A stretch of 64,000 nt of DNA from PALSA-612 sp963711315 (GTDB taxonomy: Bacteria; Actinomycetota; Thermoleophilia; Gaiellales; Gaiellaceae): NCBI GenBank assembly GCA_963711315.1, contig CAVQDQ010000004.1:310001-374000 (forward strand), written 5' to 3'. Below are positions 1 to 7,344 of the stretch, in pieces. The number at the start of each line of letters is the position of its first letter. Position 1 is the stretch's first letter. Position numbers and translations under genes: made by a program. The notes beneath the pieces are model-generated. The model saw nothing but the letters and a program-made list of their open reading frames with translations, ran no database searches and had not been told where the DNA came from.

Positions 1-129
1 CCGAACCCGGTAGACGGTGTGCGCGCTCGCCGGAACCCAGGCGGCCTCGAGTGGTTGCTCGAGGTGGTGGGAGCTCGTCTCGGCACGCGACGCGACCTGA
101 TCGTTCGCGTGCCGCGGCTTCTGTCGTAA
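1..129 (+). CDS. C-terminal end of an unidentified upstream gene (partial)
   Basis: Frame 1 is open from the left edge to a TAA at 127-129, giving a 42-residue arginine- and leucine-rich tail ending VPRLLS. A perfect hairpin lies 31 bases after the stop, as expected at the end of a transcription unit. The product is not recognisable from so short a piece. The other forward frame through this stretch only shadows the next gene. Low confidence that this is coding. Confidence 0.3.
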   Translation, partial: PNPVDGVRARRNPGGLEWLLEVVGARLGTRRDLIVRVPRLLS

Positions 130-160
130 CGCCTTCTACGGCAGGAGTAAAGACCCAGCC

Positions 161-188
161 GCCGGAGGGGCCGAGAGGCCCCTCCGGC
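161..188 (+). terminator. perfect 12-bp hairpin, probable terminator
   Basis: GCCGGAGGGGCC (161-172), loop GAGA (173-176), then the exact reverse complement (177-188). There is no T-run after the stem, so it is not a classical intrinsic terminator, but T-less hairpins are common in GC-rich actinobacteria. It separates the reading frame ending at 129 from the gene starting at 211. Confidence 0.6.
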
Positions 189-210
189 ACGTGGGCAATA
201 GGCTTCGACC

Positions 211-1140
211 GTGGCGCTGTACCTGACCGAGGAAGACGTCGAGGCCGTTTTCACCATCGGGGATGCGCTGGAGGCGGTCGAGGGGTCGTTTCGGCGGCAG
301 GCCTCGGGGGTAATCGAGAACAGGCCGCGCTACCGGCTGCGCCTCGAATCCGGCCGGCTGGCGGTAATGGCGGCTTCCGATCTGGGGCTCGGCGTGGCGG
401 GAGTGAAGTCATATGCGGCGGGGCCCGACGGCGCGAAGTTCGTCGTCACGCTGTTTCACGCTGCCCGGCACGACCTGCTCGCGGTCATCGAGGCGGATCA
501 GCTCGGCCGGCTGCGCACGGGAGCCGCCAGCGGCGTGGCGGCGAAGTACCTGGCGAAGGAGGGCGCGGCCAGCCTTGGCGTGATCGGCTGCGGGCGCCAG
601 GCGGAGACGCAGATCGCGGCCGTGCGGGCTGCGCTGCCCGAGATCTCGTCCACCGTCGTCTTCTGCCGCAATCCCGAGCGCCGGGAGGCGTTCGCGCACC
701 GCATGGGAGCCGAGCCGGCGGAGAGCCACCAGGAGGCCGCCAGGCAGGACGTCGTCGTCACGATCACGACGTCGAAGGACCCCGTGCTGCGCGGGGAATG
801 GCTACAACCCGGCGCGCTCGTGTGCGCAGCCGGCGCGAACGTCGCGAGCAACCGCGAGCTGGACAACGCGGTGCTCGAGCGTGCAGCGTTCGTCTGCTGT
901 GACTCGCTGGAGGACGCGCGCCTCGAGTCAGGCGACCTGATCGAGCCCGTCGCCCAGGGAGTGCTCGACTGGCTGGAGGTGCACGAGTTGGCCGAGGTCG
1001 TCTCGGGCGAGCTGCCGGGTCGTCAGTCGGACGACGACATCGTCATCTTCAAGTCCAATGGCATCGCGGCCTGGGATGTCGCTGCCGGCGCAGCTGCCGT
1101 CACGCTCGCGCGTGAGCAGCGGGTCGGCCAGGAGCTGTGA
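211..1140 (+). CDS. ornithine cyclodeaminase / mu-crystallin family protein
   Basis: 309 residues, the usual length for the family. The NAD(P)-binding Rossmann motif is GVIGCGRQAE at about 123-132. The substrate-site residues of the family appear as K66 (GVKSYA) and R102 (LRTGAASG), and a conserved Asp lies near the C-terminus in NGIAAWDVAAG. Members either deaminate and cyclise ornithine to proline or act as NAD(P)H-dependent imine/ketimine reductases or amino-acid dehydrogenases. The sequence does not tell these apart. The GTG at 211 gives the family N-terminus (LYLTEEDV). It follows a terminator-like hairpin, so it probably has its own promoter, and it converges on the lipoprotein gene ending at 1147. 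Confidence 0.85.
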   Translation: MALYLTEEDVEAVFTIGDALEAVEGSFRRQASGVIENRPRYRLRLESGRLAVMAASDLGLGVAGVKSYAAGPDGAKFVVTLFHAARHDLLAVIEADQLGRLRTGAASGVAAKYLAKEGAASLGVIGCGRQAETQIAAVRAALPEISSTVVFCRNPERREAFAHRMGAEPAESHQEAARQDVVVTITTSKDPVLRGEWLQPGALVCAAGANVASNRELDNAVLERAAFVCCDSLEDARLESGDLIEPVAQGVLDWLEVHELAEVVSGELPGRQSDDDIVIFKSNGIAAWDVAAGAAAVTLAREQRVGQEL

Positions 1141-1146
1141 GGGGCC

Positions 1147-1614
1147 CTACCGCACGCGCTGCTTGGCGCAGGCGGCCAGGCCGAGCGCGCGTGACCGCAG
1201 TTTGACGCCGCGCGCGGCGGTGTCGAGGCGTCGCACGGCGTAGTAGCGACGGACCCCGTCGTCGCGCTGGGTCGCGATGTGGATCTCTAGCAGCGAGACG
1301 TTGACCTCGGCCAGCGCGTCTGCCAGCTCTCCGGCCGGGGCGACGAGTTCGGGCGGGGGCACGAGCGCACGGATCCTGTCTTCCTCACGCTTCCAGAGTG
1401 GGATCACCGCCGCTGTAAATGGGAGGATCTGGGCTTCGGCGACCGGCCGGCGCACGGCGCGGATCTTCGGACCAAGCTCCCGGCAGATCGCGTTGGCCTC
1501 CCGCCGCCACTCTGCGGTCGTCAGTCTCGATGACGCCGATCCATCGCTTCCGCACCCCGCGAGGACCGGAGCTACGGCGAGAGCGATGGCGAGCGCAGCC
1601 AGCGACTTCTTCAC
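1147..1614 (-). CDS. putative lipoprotein, last gene of the paa operon
   Basis: 155 residues with a type II signal peptide: two Lys, a hydrophobic stretch and the lipobox LAGC with the acylated Cys at 21. The mature part is a charged, helical, otherwise unrecognised domain. Its GTG start shares one base with the paaD stop (TAG at 1616-1614), so it is translationally coupled to the phenylacetate genes. A surface or uptake role linked to aromatic acids is possible but is only inferred from position. Confidence 0.65.
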   Translation of the reverse strand: MKKSLAALAIALAVAPVLAGCGSDGSASSRLTTAEWRREANAICRELGPKIRAVRRPVAEAQILPFTAAVIPLWKREEDRIRALVPPPELVAPAGELADALAEVNVSLLEIHIATQRDDGVRRYYAVRRLDTAARGVKLRSRALGLAACAKQRVR

Positions 1615-2099
1615 TACAGCGTCTTGAATTGCTCGAAAGGCTGACGGCAGCCGTTGCAGTAGCGGATCGAGCGGCAGGGAGTCGGGCCGAAGATGTTCTC
1701 GAGCTTCGTGTCGCTCGAGCTGCAGTAGGGGCAGCGAAAGCTCCCCGTCTGGAGCTGGAGGAGTGTGGTCTCACCGGTCGAGCGCGGCGCTGGCGGAGCG
1801 AAGCCGGCCGCGCGGAGCTTCTCGCGGCCCTCGGACGTGATGCGGTCGGTCGACCAGGAGTCGTCGCGGATCACCTCGACGTCGGGCTCCGCGCCGAGCT
1901 CGACGACCTTCGCGGCCAGCTCGTCGCGCATGACCTCGAGCGCCGGGCAGCCGAGGAAGGTCGGCGTGAAGCCGACGTGCACGCGGCCTTCCTCGACGCG
2001 GACGTCTCGTACGACCCCGAGGTCGACGAGCGAGACGACGGGGATTTCCGGGTCGGCCACCTCGGCCAGTGCCTCCCAGACCTGGGCTTCGGTCACCAT
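1614..2099 (-). CDS. paaD: phenylacetyl-CoA epoxidase subunit PaaD (iron-sulfur assembly type)
   Basis: 161 residues. The N-terminal DUF59/MIP18-like domain contains the typical DPEIPVVSLVDLG stretch at 16-28. The C-terminal zinc ribbon has Cys at 123, 126, 142, 148 and 151. PaaD is thought to help assemble or insert metal centres for the multicomponent epoxidase rather than to catalyse the ring step. The ATG at 2099 lies inside the last codons of paaC (7-bp overlap). A longer in-frame opening reaches back to 2651, but that part is only the shadow of paaC. No paaE reductase or paaK ligase is present nearby. Confidence 0.9.
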   Translation of the reverse strand: MVTEAQVWEALAEVADPEIPVVSLVDLGVVRDVRVEEGRVHVGFTPTFLGCPALEVMRDELAAKVVELGAEPDVEVIRDDSWSTDRITSEGREKLRAAGFAPPAPRSTGETTLLQLQTGSFRCPYCSSSDTKLENIFGPTPCRSIRYCNGCRQPFEQFKTL

Positions 2100-2719
2100 G
2101 CCGCACCCGGCACGGAGCGCCGCACCACCGTCATCTCGTCCCACAGCGCCGGCCACTCGTCGATGTGCGCGCCTCTCTCGACGGCCTCCATCTCGTCCAT
2201 GCCCATCCGCTCCGCGAGGGTCGGGCGGAGCTCGGGGTCGACGACGCCCAGCGCATACGGGGAGAGCTCCGCCACGGCGTCCCGGTAGCGCGGCTCGTCG
2301 GCCAGCCGGTCGGCCCACATCTGCGCGTGCATGCGGTGGTAGGTCTCCTCGCGATCGATCTTCGCGGCGAGTCCTGCCACATCGGCGTCGCTCGACTGCT
2401 TGAGCCGCTCCAGCCGCAGCGCGTCGGCCGCCTCGTACAGCACGCGGCGCGCAATCGTACGCGCCCAGTCGGGCACGAACCGCAGCTCGACGAGTGGCGC
2501 GGAGACGTACGCGCCCGGCTCGCGATCGAAGGCCAGCGCGTCCGGGTCGTCGCTCAGCAGCTCGTAGATCGCGCGGGCGTGGCCGATCTCGTTCTGGGCA
2601 ATCGACGAGAGCGCGACGTCCTCCTCGAGGAAGGGCGCGATGCCCGTCCACTCGGAGTCACGCCAGCCGACGACGAGCTCGTCGTCAGCCAGCTGGAGCA
2701 GCAGTTCCTGCTCGTTCAC
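2093..2719 (-). CDS. paaC: phenylacetyl-CoA epoxidase structural subunit PaaC
   Basis: 208 residues, somewhat shorter than the roughly 250 of enterobacterial PaaC. Ferritin-like helical fold with NEIGHAR (E44, H47) and REETYHRMH (E124/E125, H128). PaaC pairs with the catalytic PaaA subunit to form the epoxidase core that converts phenylacetyl-CoA to its ring 1,2-epoxide. Its ATG overlaps the end of paaB by 35 bp and its stop overlaps the paaD start, so the order A-B-C-D is preserved and coupled. Confidence 0.9.
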   Translation of the reverse strand: MNEQELLLQLADDELVVGWRDSEWTGIAPFLEEDVALSSIAQNEIGHARAIYELLSDDPDALAFDREPGAYVSAPLVELRFVPDWARTIARRVLYEAADALRLERLKQSSDADVAGLAAKIDREETYHRMHAQMWADRLADEPRYRDAVAELSPYALGVVDPELRPTLAERMGMDEMEAVERGAHIDEWPALWDEMTVVRRSVPGAAW

Positions 2720-2969
2720 GCGCCAGGCCCAGCTTCGCCTTCAAGGAGTAGCCGTCGACACGGTGGTAGTTCCGCTCCAGCTCGTCGACGAACTCGTCGA
2801 TCTCGGTGATGTCTTCGCGCGGCACGACCCAGAGCGCCTCGGACTCGCCGCGGCGGCCGTAGAACTCGCGCGCATACGTCAGCGCGAACGCCTCGTCCGG
2901 CGCCTCGAACGACCCGGCGTGCTGGAACGGCTGGCCTGGCCGTTCCTGTCGGAAGACCTCGTAGATCAC
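2685..2969 (-). CDS. paaB: phenylacetyl-CoA epoxidase subunit PaaB
   Basis: 94 residues, the expected size. The family start is visible as IYEVFRQERPGQPFQHAGSF, followed by ARFFY-type and WVVPREDI segments. The GTG at 2969 is chosen because it gives this N-terminus and overlaps the stop of the ankyrin gene in a GTGA arrangement. PaaB is a small non-catalytic subunit thought to bridge PaaAC heterodimers. The reading frame continues upstream without a stop, but that extension only shadows the ankyrin gene. Confidence 0.88.
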   Translation of the reverse strand: MIYEVFRQERPGQPFQHAGSFEAPDEAFALTYAREFYGRRGESEALWVVPREDITEIDEFVDELERNYHRVDGYSLKAKLGLARERAGTAAPAG

Positions 2970-3364
2970 GAGCCTTCGAGCAGCTCCACCACAGCGCGCG
3001 CCTGCTCGCCGCCCTGCTGTGCATGGACTAGCAGCGGGATGCCGTGGGCACCCTTTGCGTCGCGCAGCTGCGGCTGCTCTTCGAGCATCGTGCGGACGAT
3101 CTCGACGTAACCGAGCATGGCGGCGGCGAAGAGATCGAGCGCTGCGCCGTTTTCCAGCAGGAAGAGCGCGATCTCGCGTTGGCCCATGTGCGCCGCCGCG
3201 CCGAGGCCGGTCTCGAAGTCGCCGCCGCCCCAGTCCCACGCTGCTTTCACAAGCGCGGGCTCCTGCGCCAGCAGCCGCTTCACCGCGTCGAGGTCGGCGT
3301 GCGCAACCGACACGAACTCGTTGACGAGAGCCGGATCGAGCTGCGGCGGGCGCTCCTCGCTCAT
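2966..3364 (-). CDS. ankyrin-repeat protein inserted between paaA and paaB
   Basis: 132 residues made of about three ankyrin-like repeats, for example LDAVKRLLAQEPALVKA, TGLGAAAHMGQREIALFLLE and LDLFAAAMLGYVEIVRTMLE. There is no signal peptide or membrane segment, so it should be cytosolic. It overlaps paaA by 4 bp (ATGA) and paaB by 4 bp (GTGA), so it is made in step with the epoxidase subunits. Ankyrin repeats bind proteins, and a role in assembling or regulating the epoxidase is an inference from this position. Confidence 0.85.
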   Translation of the reverse strand: MSEERPPQLDPALVNEFVSVAHADLDAVKRLLAQEPALVKAAWDWGGGDFETGLGAAAHMGQREIALFLLENGAALDLFAAAMLGYVEIVRTMLEEQPQLRDAKGAHGIPLLVHAQQGGEQARAVVELLEGS

Positions 3365-4269
3365 GCCGCCTCCGCGAGCACGACGTTCCGCACCCACGCC
3401 GTCTCCTCGCGCGTCACTTTGCGAAAACTGAGCCGCTCTTCGGTCATCGGTCCGTGGCCGGTGACGACGTGCTTCAGCTCGTCCCAGTCGGGCTCGGTGT
3501 ACTCCCACACGCCGTCGTCGCGCTTCCTGAGCTTCGGGTCGGGAACCGTCAGCCCGAGCTCCCAGATCTGGGGCACGTAGCCGTCGAGGAACTGCTGCCG
3601 CGCTTCCTCGTTGGCCTGGCTCTTGATCCGCCACCGGTAGGTCGGGTCGTCGGCCGCCTCGATCGGGTTCCCGTGGAACTGCATGAGCGGCCCCCACCAG
3701 CGGTTGAGCGCCTCCTGCACGAGCTCGCGCTGCTCGTCGGTGCCCAGCATCATCGTGAGGATGACGTCGCGGCCGTGGAGGATGTGGAACGACTCCTCCC
3801 AGCAGATCTTCTTCATGATCCGCGCGTACGGCGCGTAGGAGCACTTGAGCAGCGCCTTCTGCGAGATGATGGCCGCGGCATCGACGAGCCACGCGATGAC
3901 GCCGACATCACCCCAGCTCTTCGTCGGGTAGTGGAAGACGTTGTGGAACTTCGACTTGCCCGAGATCAGGTCGGCAAGGCACTGGTCGCGCGGCTTGCCG
4001 AGGTCCTCGACGACGCGGTAGATGAGCTGCGCGTGACCGGCCTCGTCCTGCACCTTGGCGGTGAGGGCGAGCTTGCGCTGCAGCGTCGGCGCGCGCAGGA
4101 TCCACTCGCGCTCGGGGAGGACGCCCATCAGCTCGGAGTTCGCGTGCATCTCGATGAACTTCACGAGCCGCGCGCGGTACTCGTCGGGCATCCAGTCGCC
4201 CGTCTCGACGAGCCCGCCGCCCTGGACGTGCTCGAGAAACTCCTGCTCAGTGCGTGGTTTCGGCGTCAC
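3361..4269 (-). CDS. paaA: phenylacetyl-CoA epoxidase catalytic subunit PaaA
   Basis: 302 residues, close to the usual 300-330. Bacterial multicomponent di-iron monooxygenase subunit: E46 (SELMG), ExxH at 76-79 (DEAGHAQ) and the second ligand set in CWEESFHILHG (E159, H162). It catalyses oxygen insertion into phenylacetyl-CoA. The GTG at 4269 is preferred because GGGAG lies 5 bases upstream and because a longer start would run through the divergent operator. First gene of the operon paaA-ankyrin-paaB-paaC-paaD-lipoprotein, presumably repressed by the adjacent TetR protein. Confidence 0.92.
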   Translation of the reverse strand: MTPKPRTEQEFLEHVQGGGLVETGDWMPDEYRARLVKFIEMHANSELMGVLPEREWILRAPTLQRKLALTAKVQDEAGHAQLIYRVVEDLGKPRDQCLADLISGKSKFHNVFHYPTKSWGDVGVIAWLVDAAAIISQKALLKCSYAPYARIMKKICWEESFHILHGRDVILTMMLGTDEQRELVQEALNRWWGPLMQFHGNPIEAADDPTYRWRIKSQANEEARQQFLDGYVPQIWELGLTVPDPKLRKRDDGVWEYTEPDWDELKHVVTGHGPMTEERLSFRKVTREETAWVRNVVLAEAA

Positions 4270-4282
4270 GAGGGCTCCCAAC

Positions 4283-4296
4283 CGAACGATCGTTAG
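4283..4296. promoter_or_regulatory. palindromic PaaR-type operator between paaA and tetR
   Basis: The sequence CGAACGATCGTTAG holds a perfect inner palindrome AACGATCGTT (4285-4294) and fits CNAACGNNCGTTNG, the consensus recalled for the TetR-family phenylacetate repressor PaaR of Thermus thermophilus. It lies in the 41-bp gap between the divergent paaA and tetR starts, so one bound dimer could block both promoters. Function is inferred from position and match. Confidence 0.75.
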
Positions 4297-4310
4297 GCTA
4301 CGAGCGTACC

Positions 4311-4886
4311 ATGAGCCAGCGCCGAACCGACCTGACGCGGGAGGCCGCGCGGCTCTTCGCGGAGAAGGGCTACCACGGCACCTCGATCGGCGATCTCGCT
4401 GCAGCCTTGGGCGTGCAGAAAGGCTCGCTCTACGCTCACATCGAGTCGAAGCAGGACCTGCTCTGGGAGATTGCATCGAGTGGCGCCGCCGCGTTCCACG
4501 AGGCGCTCGACGAGATACCGGAGCGCATCCCTGCCGTCGAGCGGATCCGCCTCGCGCTCCAGGCCCACCTGCGAGTCGTGGCCGAGCAGCTCGACGTGGC
4601 CACCGTGTTCACGCGCGAGTGGCGGTACCTCTCAGAGGAGCGGCGGGAGACCTTCGTGGCCGAGCGAAGGCGCTACGAGGAACGAATCCGCGCGCTCTTT
4701 CGTGACGGCCGCGAGCAAGGCGAGCTGCGCTCCGACCTCGACGAGGGCGTGGCTGCGTTGCTCTTCCTGTCCGCCGCCAACTGGGCCTACACGTGGCTAC
4801 AGGCGGGTCGTGACACGGAGGAGCTCGCCGACCGCTTCTTCCGCCTGCTGGTGGACGGCATGCGCGGCTACTCCACGCCCGCGTAG
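4311..4886 (+). CDS. paaR: TetR-family repressor, probable PaaR
   Basis: 191 residues. The N-terminal helix-turn-helix is at about 24-44 (TSIGDLAAALGVQKGSLYAHI) and is followed by an all-helical ligand domain. The divergent arrangement with paaA and the PaaR-type operator between them suggest that it represses the phenylacetate operon and itself and is released by phenylacetyl-CoA. The ATG at 4311 is chosen: the upstream in-frame GTG at 4254 would put the operator inside the gene. A leader of only a few bases seems likely. Confidence 0.85.
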   Translation: MSQRRTDLTREAARLFAEKGYHGTSIGDLAAALGVQKGSLYAHIESKQDLLWEIASSGAAAFHEALDEIPERIPAVERIRLALQAHLRVVAEQLDVATVFTREWRYLSEERRETFVAERRRYEERIRALFRDGREQGELRSDLDEGVAALLFLSAANWAYTWLQAGRDTEELADRFFRLLVDGMRGYSTPA

Positions 4887-4940
4887 CGTTTCCCGCCAGT
4901 CGTTTCGGGAGATAGTGCTTTCGACAACCAAGGAGGGACC

Positions 4941-5408
4941 ATGGACTCTCGTCGTCTGCGCGTCTCACCGGCGCTCGTCGTCGCCGGCCTCGCGCTCCTC
5001 TTCGCGCTCGGCGGCTCTGCGTTTGCGATCGGCCAGCGATCGGCCGTTCCGCAGCAGCGCTGCCAGAACGGCGCCGTGCGCGCGATCGCCGTAGTCACCG
5101 GCATTCCGGGACACGGGATCGAGAACCTCCCGGGCAACTACACGTCCAATCCACAGGCGTTCGGCCGGCGCTTCAACTGCACGGGCCGAGCGATCCAGGT
5201 CAAGCACGGCTCGAGCGGTCAGTACGACGTTCGTGCGCAGGGCATCTCGGGAGCGAGCTGCCTTGCCAGCAGCATGTCGCCCCTGGCCGGGAGCATCTCG
5301 TGCCAGCCGCAGGCGGACGGCTCCTACCGCGTGATCCTGCGCGGCGTGGGCACGGAGAACAACTTCCTGCCGCCGATCAACGTGCCCTTCCTCGTGGTGA
5401 TCGTGTAG
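4941..5408 (+). CDS. small secreted protein with SPALVVA-type signal
   Basis: 155 residues preceded by a strong ribosome site AGGAGG at 4931-4936. Signal peptide of about 29 residues: basic MDSRRLR, then SPALVVAGLALLFALGG, with cleavage likely after SAFA. The mature part has four Cys in two loose pairs and beta-rich sequence without charged patches, and fits a small extracellular domain. No known family is recognised. The same signal pattern occurs in the unrelated protein at 31328-31816. Confidence 0.75.
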   Translation: MDSRRLRVSPALVVAGLALLFALGGSAFAIGQRSAVPQQRCQNGAVRAIAVVTGIPGHGIENLPGNYTSNPQAFGRRFNCTGRAIQVKHGSSGQYDVRAQGISGASCLASSMSPLAGSISCQPQADGSYRVILRGVGTENNFLPPINVPFLVVIV

Positions 5409-5429
5409 CCGACAGGCGAGAATGCGGCC

Positions 5430-6506
5430 GTGCGCGACACGGCCGAAGTCGTTGTGGTGGGCGGAGGTGCCATGGGGGCGAGCGTCGCCTGGCACCTCCG
5501 TCAACTGGGAATCGAAGACGTCGTGCTGGTCGAGCGCGACGTGCTCGCGTCCGGCTCGACGAGCAAGTCGGCCGGCGGCTTCCGCGCGCAGTTCGCCGAC
5601 GAGCTGAACGTCCGCATCGCCCTCCGTTCGCTGGACGAGCTGGAGCAGATGGACGGCGTCGAGCTCAACCAGGACGGCTATCTGTTCCTGCTCGACAACG
5701 ACGCGGACGTCGAGCGCTTCCGTGCGGCTTTGGCGCTGCAGCACGCGCTCGGGGTGCCGTCGCGAGAGCTTTCGGTCGACGAGGCGCTCGGGATCGTGCC
5801 GCAGATCGATCCCGAAGGGCTCCTGGCGGCGACCTTCTGCGAGCTGGACGGCTACGTCTCCCCCGAGGACGTCGTCCAGTGGTACGCGCGCGGCCTGGAC
5901 GTCCGGCAGAGCTGCGAGGTCACTGGCATCGACGTCCAGCAGGGCCGCATTGTCGGTGTAGAGACGACCCAGGGCCGAATCGCTACGGAGGCCGTGGTCT
6001 GCTGCGCGGGCGCGTGGTCGCAGGAGGTCGGCGCCATGGCCGGGGTCGAGATTCCCGTCCGCGGTGAGCGGCGGTGGATGCACTTCACGCCGTCGGACGG
6101 CGGGTTGCCCGCGCGGCTGCCGCTGACCGTCGACTTCTCGACGAGCTTCTACTTCCATCGCGAAGGGCCGGGGCTCGCCTTCGGCGGCCGCGAGCAGACG
6201 CTGGAAGAGGTGGCGCTGCCCGCCGCGCGGCGCCTGCCGGTGCTGGCGGAGCTGCCCGTCCAGTCGTCGTGGTGGGGCTACTACGAGGTCAGCCCTGATC
6301 ACAACGCGATCGTCGGCGAGGCAGCCGAGCCGAGCCGCTTCCTCTACGCGACCGGCTTCTCGGGCCACGGCTTCCAGCAGGCGCCGGCCGCCGGCGAGCA
6401 TGTCGCCGAGCTCGTGGCCGGCCACGAGCCAACGCTCGACCTGACGCCCTTCGCGCTCGAGCGCTTCGAGCGCAACGAGGCGCGGCCGGAGGCGTTCGTC
6501 ATTTGA
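5430..6506 (+). CDS. FAD-dependent amine/amino-acid oxidoreductase (DAO family)
   Basis: 358 residues. Dinucleotide-binding motif VVVVGGGAMGASVAWHL with GGGAMG at 11-16 and the ribose-binding acidic residue in VLVERD. The C-terminal FAD signature is GFSGHGFQQAPAAGEHVAEL. The protein resembles sarcosine oxidase beta subunit and D-amino-acid or glycine oxidases; the substrate cannot be read from the sequence. The GTG at 5430 follows GGCGAGAATGCGGCC without a clear ribosome site. Its stop overlaps the TTG start of the next gene. Confidence 0.82.
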   Translation: MRDTAEVVVVGGGAMGASVAWHLRQLGIEDVVLVERDVLASGSTSKSAGGFRAQFADELNVRIALRSLDELEQMDGVELNQDGYLFLLDNDADVERFRAALALQHALGVPSRELSVDEALGIVPQIDPEGLLAATFCELDGYVSPEDVVQWYARGLDVRQSCEVTGIDVQQGRIVGVETTQGRIATEAVVCCAGAWSQEVGAMAGVEIPVRGERRWMHFTPSDGGLPARLPLTVDFSTSFYFHREGPGLAFGGREQTLEEVALPAARRLPVLAELPVQSSWWGYYEVSPDHNAIVGEAAEPSRFLYATGFSGHGFQQAPAAGEHVAELVAGHEPTLDLTPFALERFERNEARPEAFVI

Positions 6507-7321
6507 CGCGCCGCACGCTCATCGTCAACCCGAACGCGAGCCGCATCACGGAGCAGCGCATCGCCGAGGTCGTGGATCGAGTACGGCCGGTGGTAGTTCT
6601 GCGGACGGAACGCCGGGGCCACGCCACCGAGCTCGCGCGCCGTGAGACCGAGGGCGAAGTCTGGGTGCTCGGCGGCGACGGTGTCGTCAACGAGGTCTTG
6701 AACGGGATTCGGGACGGCGTCGTCCTCGGGGTCGTCCCCGCCGGCGGCGCGAACGTTCTCGCGCGCTCGCTCGGAGCGCGGGAGCGGCGGATCTCCGTCG
6801 GCCGCGTCAACGGCCGCCGGTTCGCGTTCTCGGCGGGCATCGGCGTCGACTCCGAGGTCGTGCGGGAGCTGGAGACCGGGCGTCGTGCGGAAGACGGCCG
6901 GCGTTCCAGCGACCTGCAGTACGCGAGCGCCGTGGTCAGGCGCTTGCTTCGGGGCTACGAGCCGCGGCTCGAAGTCCTCGGGCAGGGCAGGGCTGCGAAT
7001 GTCTTCGTCTCGAACGACGCGGTGTTCACGTACGCCGGGCCGCTGCCGCTCCGCTTCCTTCCCGACGCCCGGTTTGAGTTGGGTCTCGACTTCGCCGCGC
7101 CGGTTCGGGTGACGCCGCTCTCGTCGGCCGGCCTGTTCACCCGCGTGTTGGCGGGTCGCGGCATGGCCGGAGCGCCGGGCGTGCTCACGGGCCACGATCT
7201 CGACAGCATCGAGGTTCGTTGCGACCTCCCGCTGCCGCTGCAGACGGATGGGGAGGACCTCGGCGACGTGACGGAGGCGGTCTTCGAGGTCGAGCGCGAC
7301 GCCATCACAGTTCTCATCTGA
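6503..7321 (+). CDS. diacylglycerol/lipid kinase-like protein
   Basis: 272 residues of the DAGK catalytic fold. The nucleotide loop is GGDGVVNE at 57-64 (family GGDGTxNE, Thr replaced by Val) and the second loop is PAGGANVLAR at 79-88 (family PxGTxNDFAR). The family phosphorylates diacylglycerol, sphingoid bases or related lipids with ATP. The two loop changes could affect activity. It begins with TTG overlapping the previous stop by 4 bp. Confidence 0.75.
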   Translation: MTRRTLIVNPNASRITEQRIAEVVDRVRPVVVLRTERRGHATELARRETEGEVWVLGGDGVVNEVLNGIRDGVVLGVVPAGGANVLARSLGARERRISVGRVNGRRFAFSAGIGVDSEVVRELETGRRAEDGRRSSDLQYASAVVRRLLRGYEPRLEVLGQGRAANVFVSNDAVFTYAGPLPLRFLPDARFELGLDFAAPVRVTPLSSAGLFTRVLAGRGMAGAPGVLTGHDLDSIEVRCDLPLPLQTDGEDLGDVTEAVFEVERDAITVLI

Positions 7322-7344
7322 ACTCAGGCAAGCTTTCGGCCGCG

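Noticed and set aside
51..902. Long open frame on the plus strand overlapping the ornithine cyclodeaminase-like gene
   Set aside because: Arg/Gly/Ala-rich translation without domains; it is the out-of-frame shadow of the real gene at 211-1140, as is usual in very GC-rich DNA.
4254..4310. Longer N-terminus for the TetR repressor
   Set aside because: The upstream GTG would place the palindromic operator inside the gene and add residues not seen in TetR proteins.
4965..6425. 486-codon open frame on the minus strand
   Set aside because: Antisense to the secreted protein and the FAD oxidoreductase, which have clear motifs; the translation is charged and repetitive with no family features.
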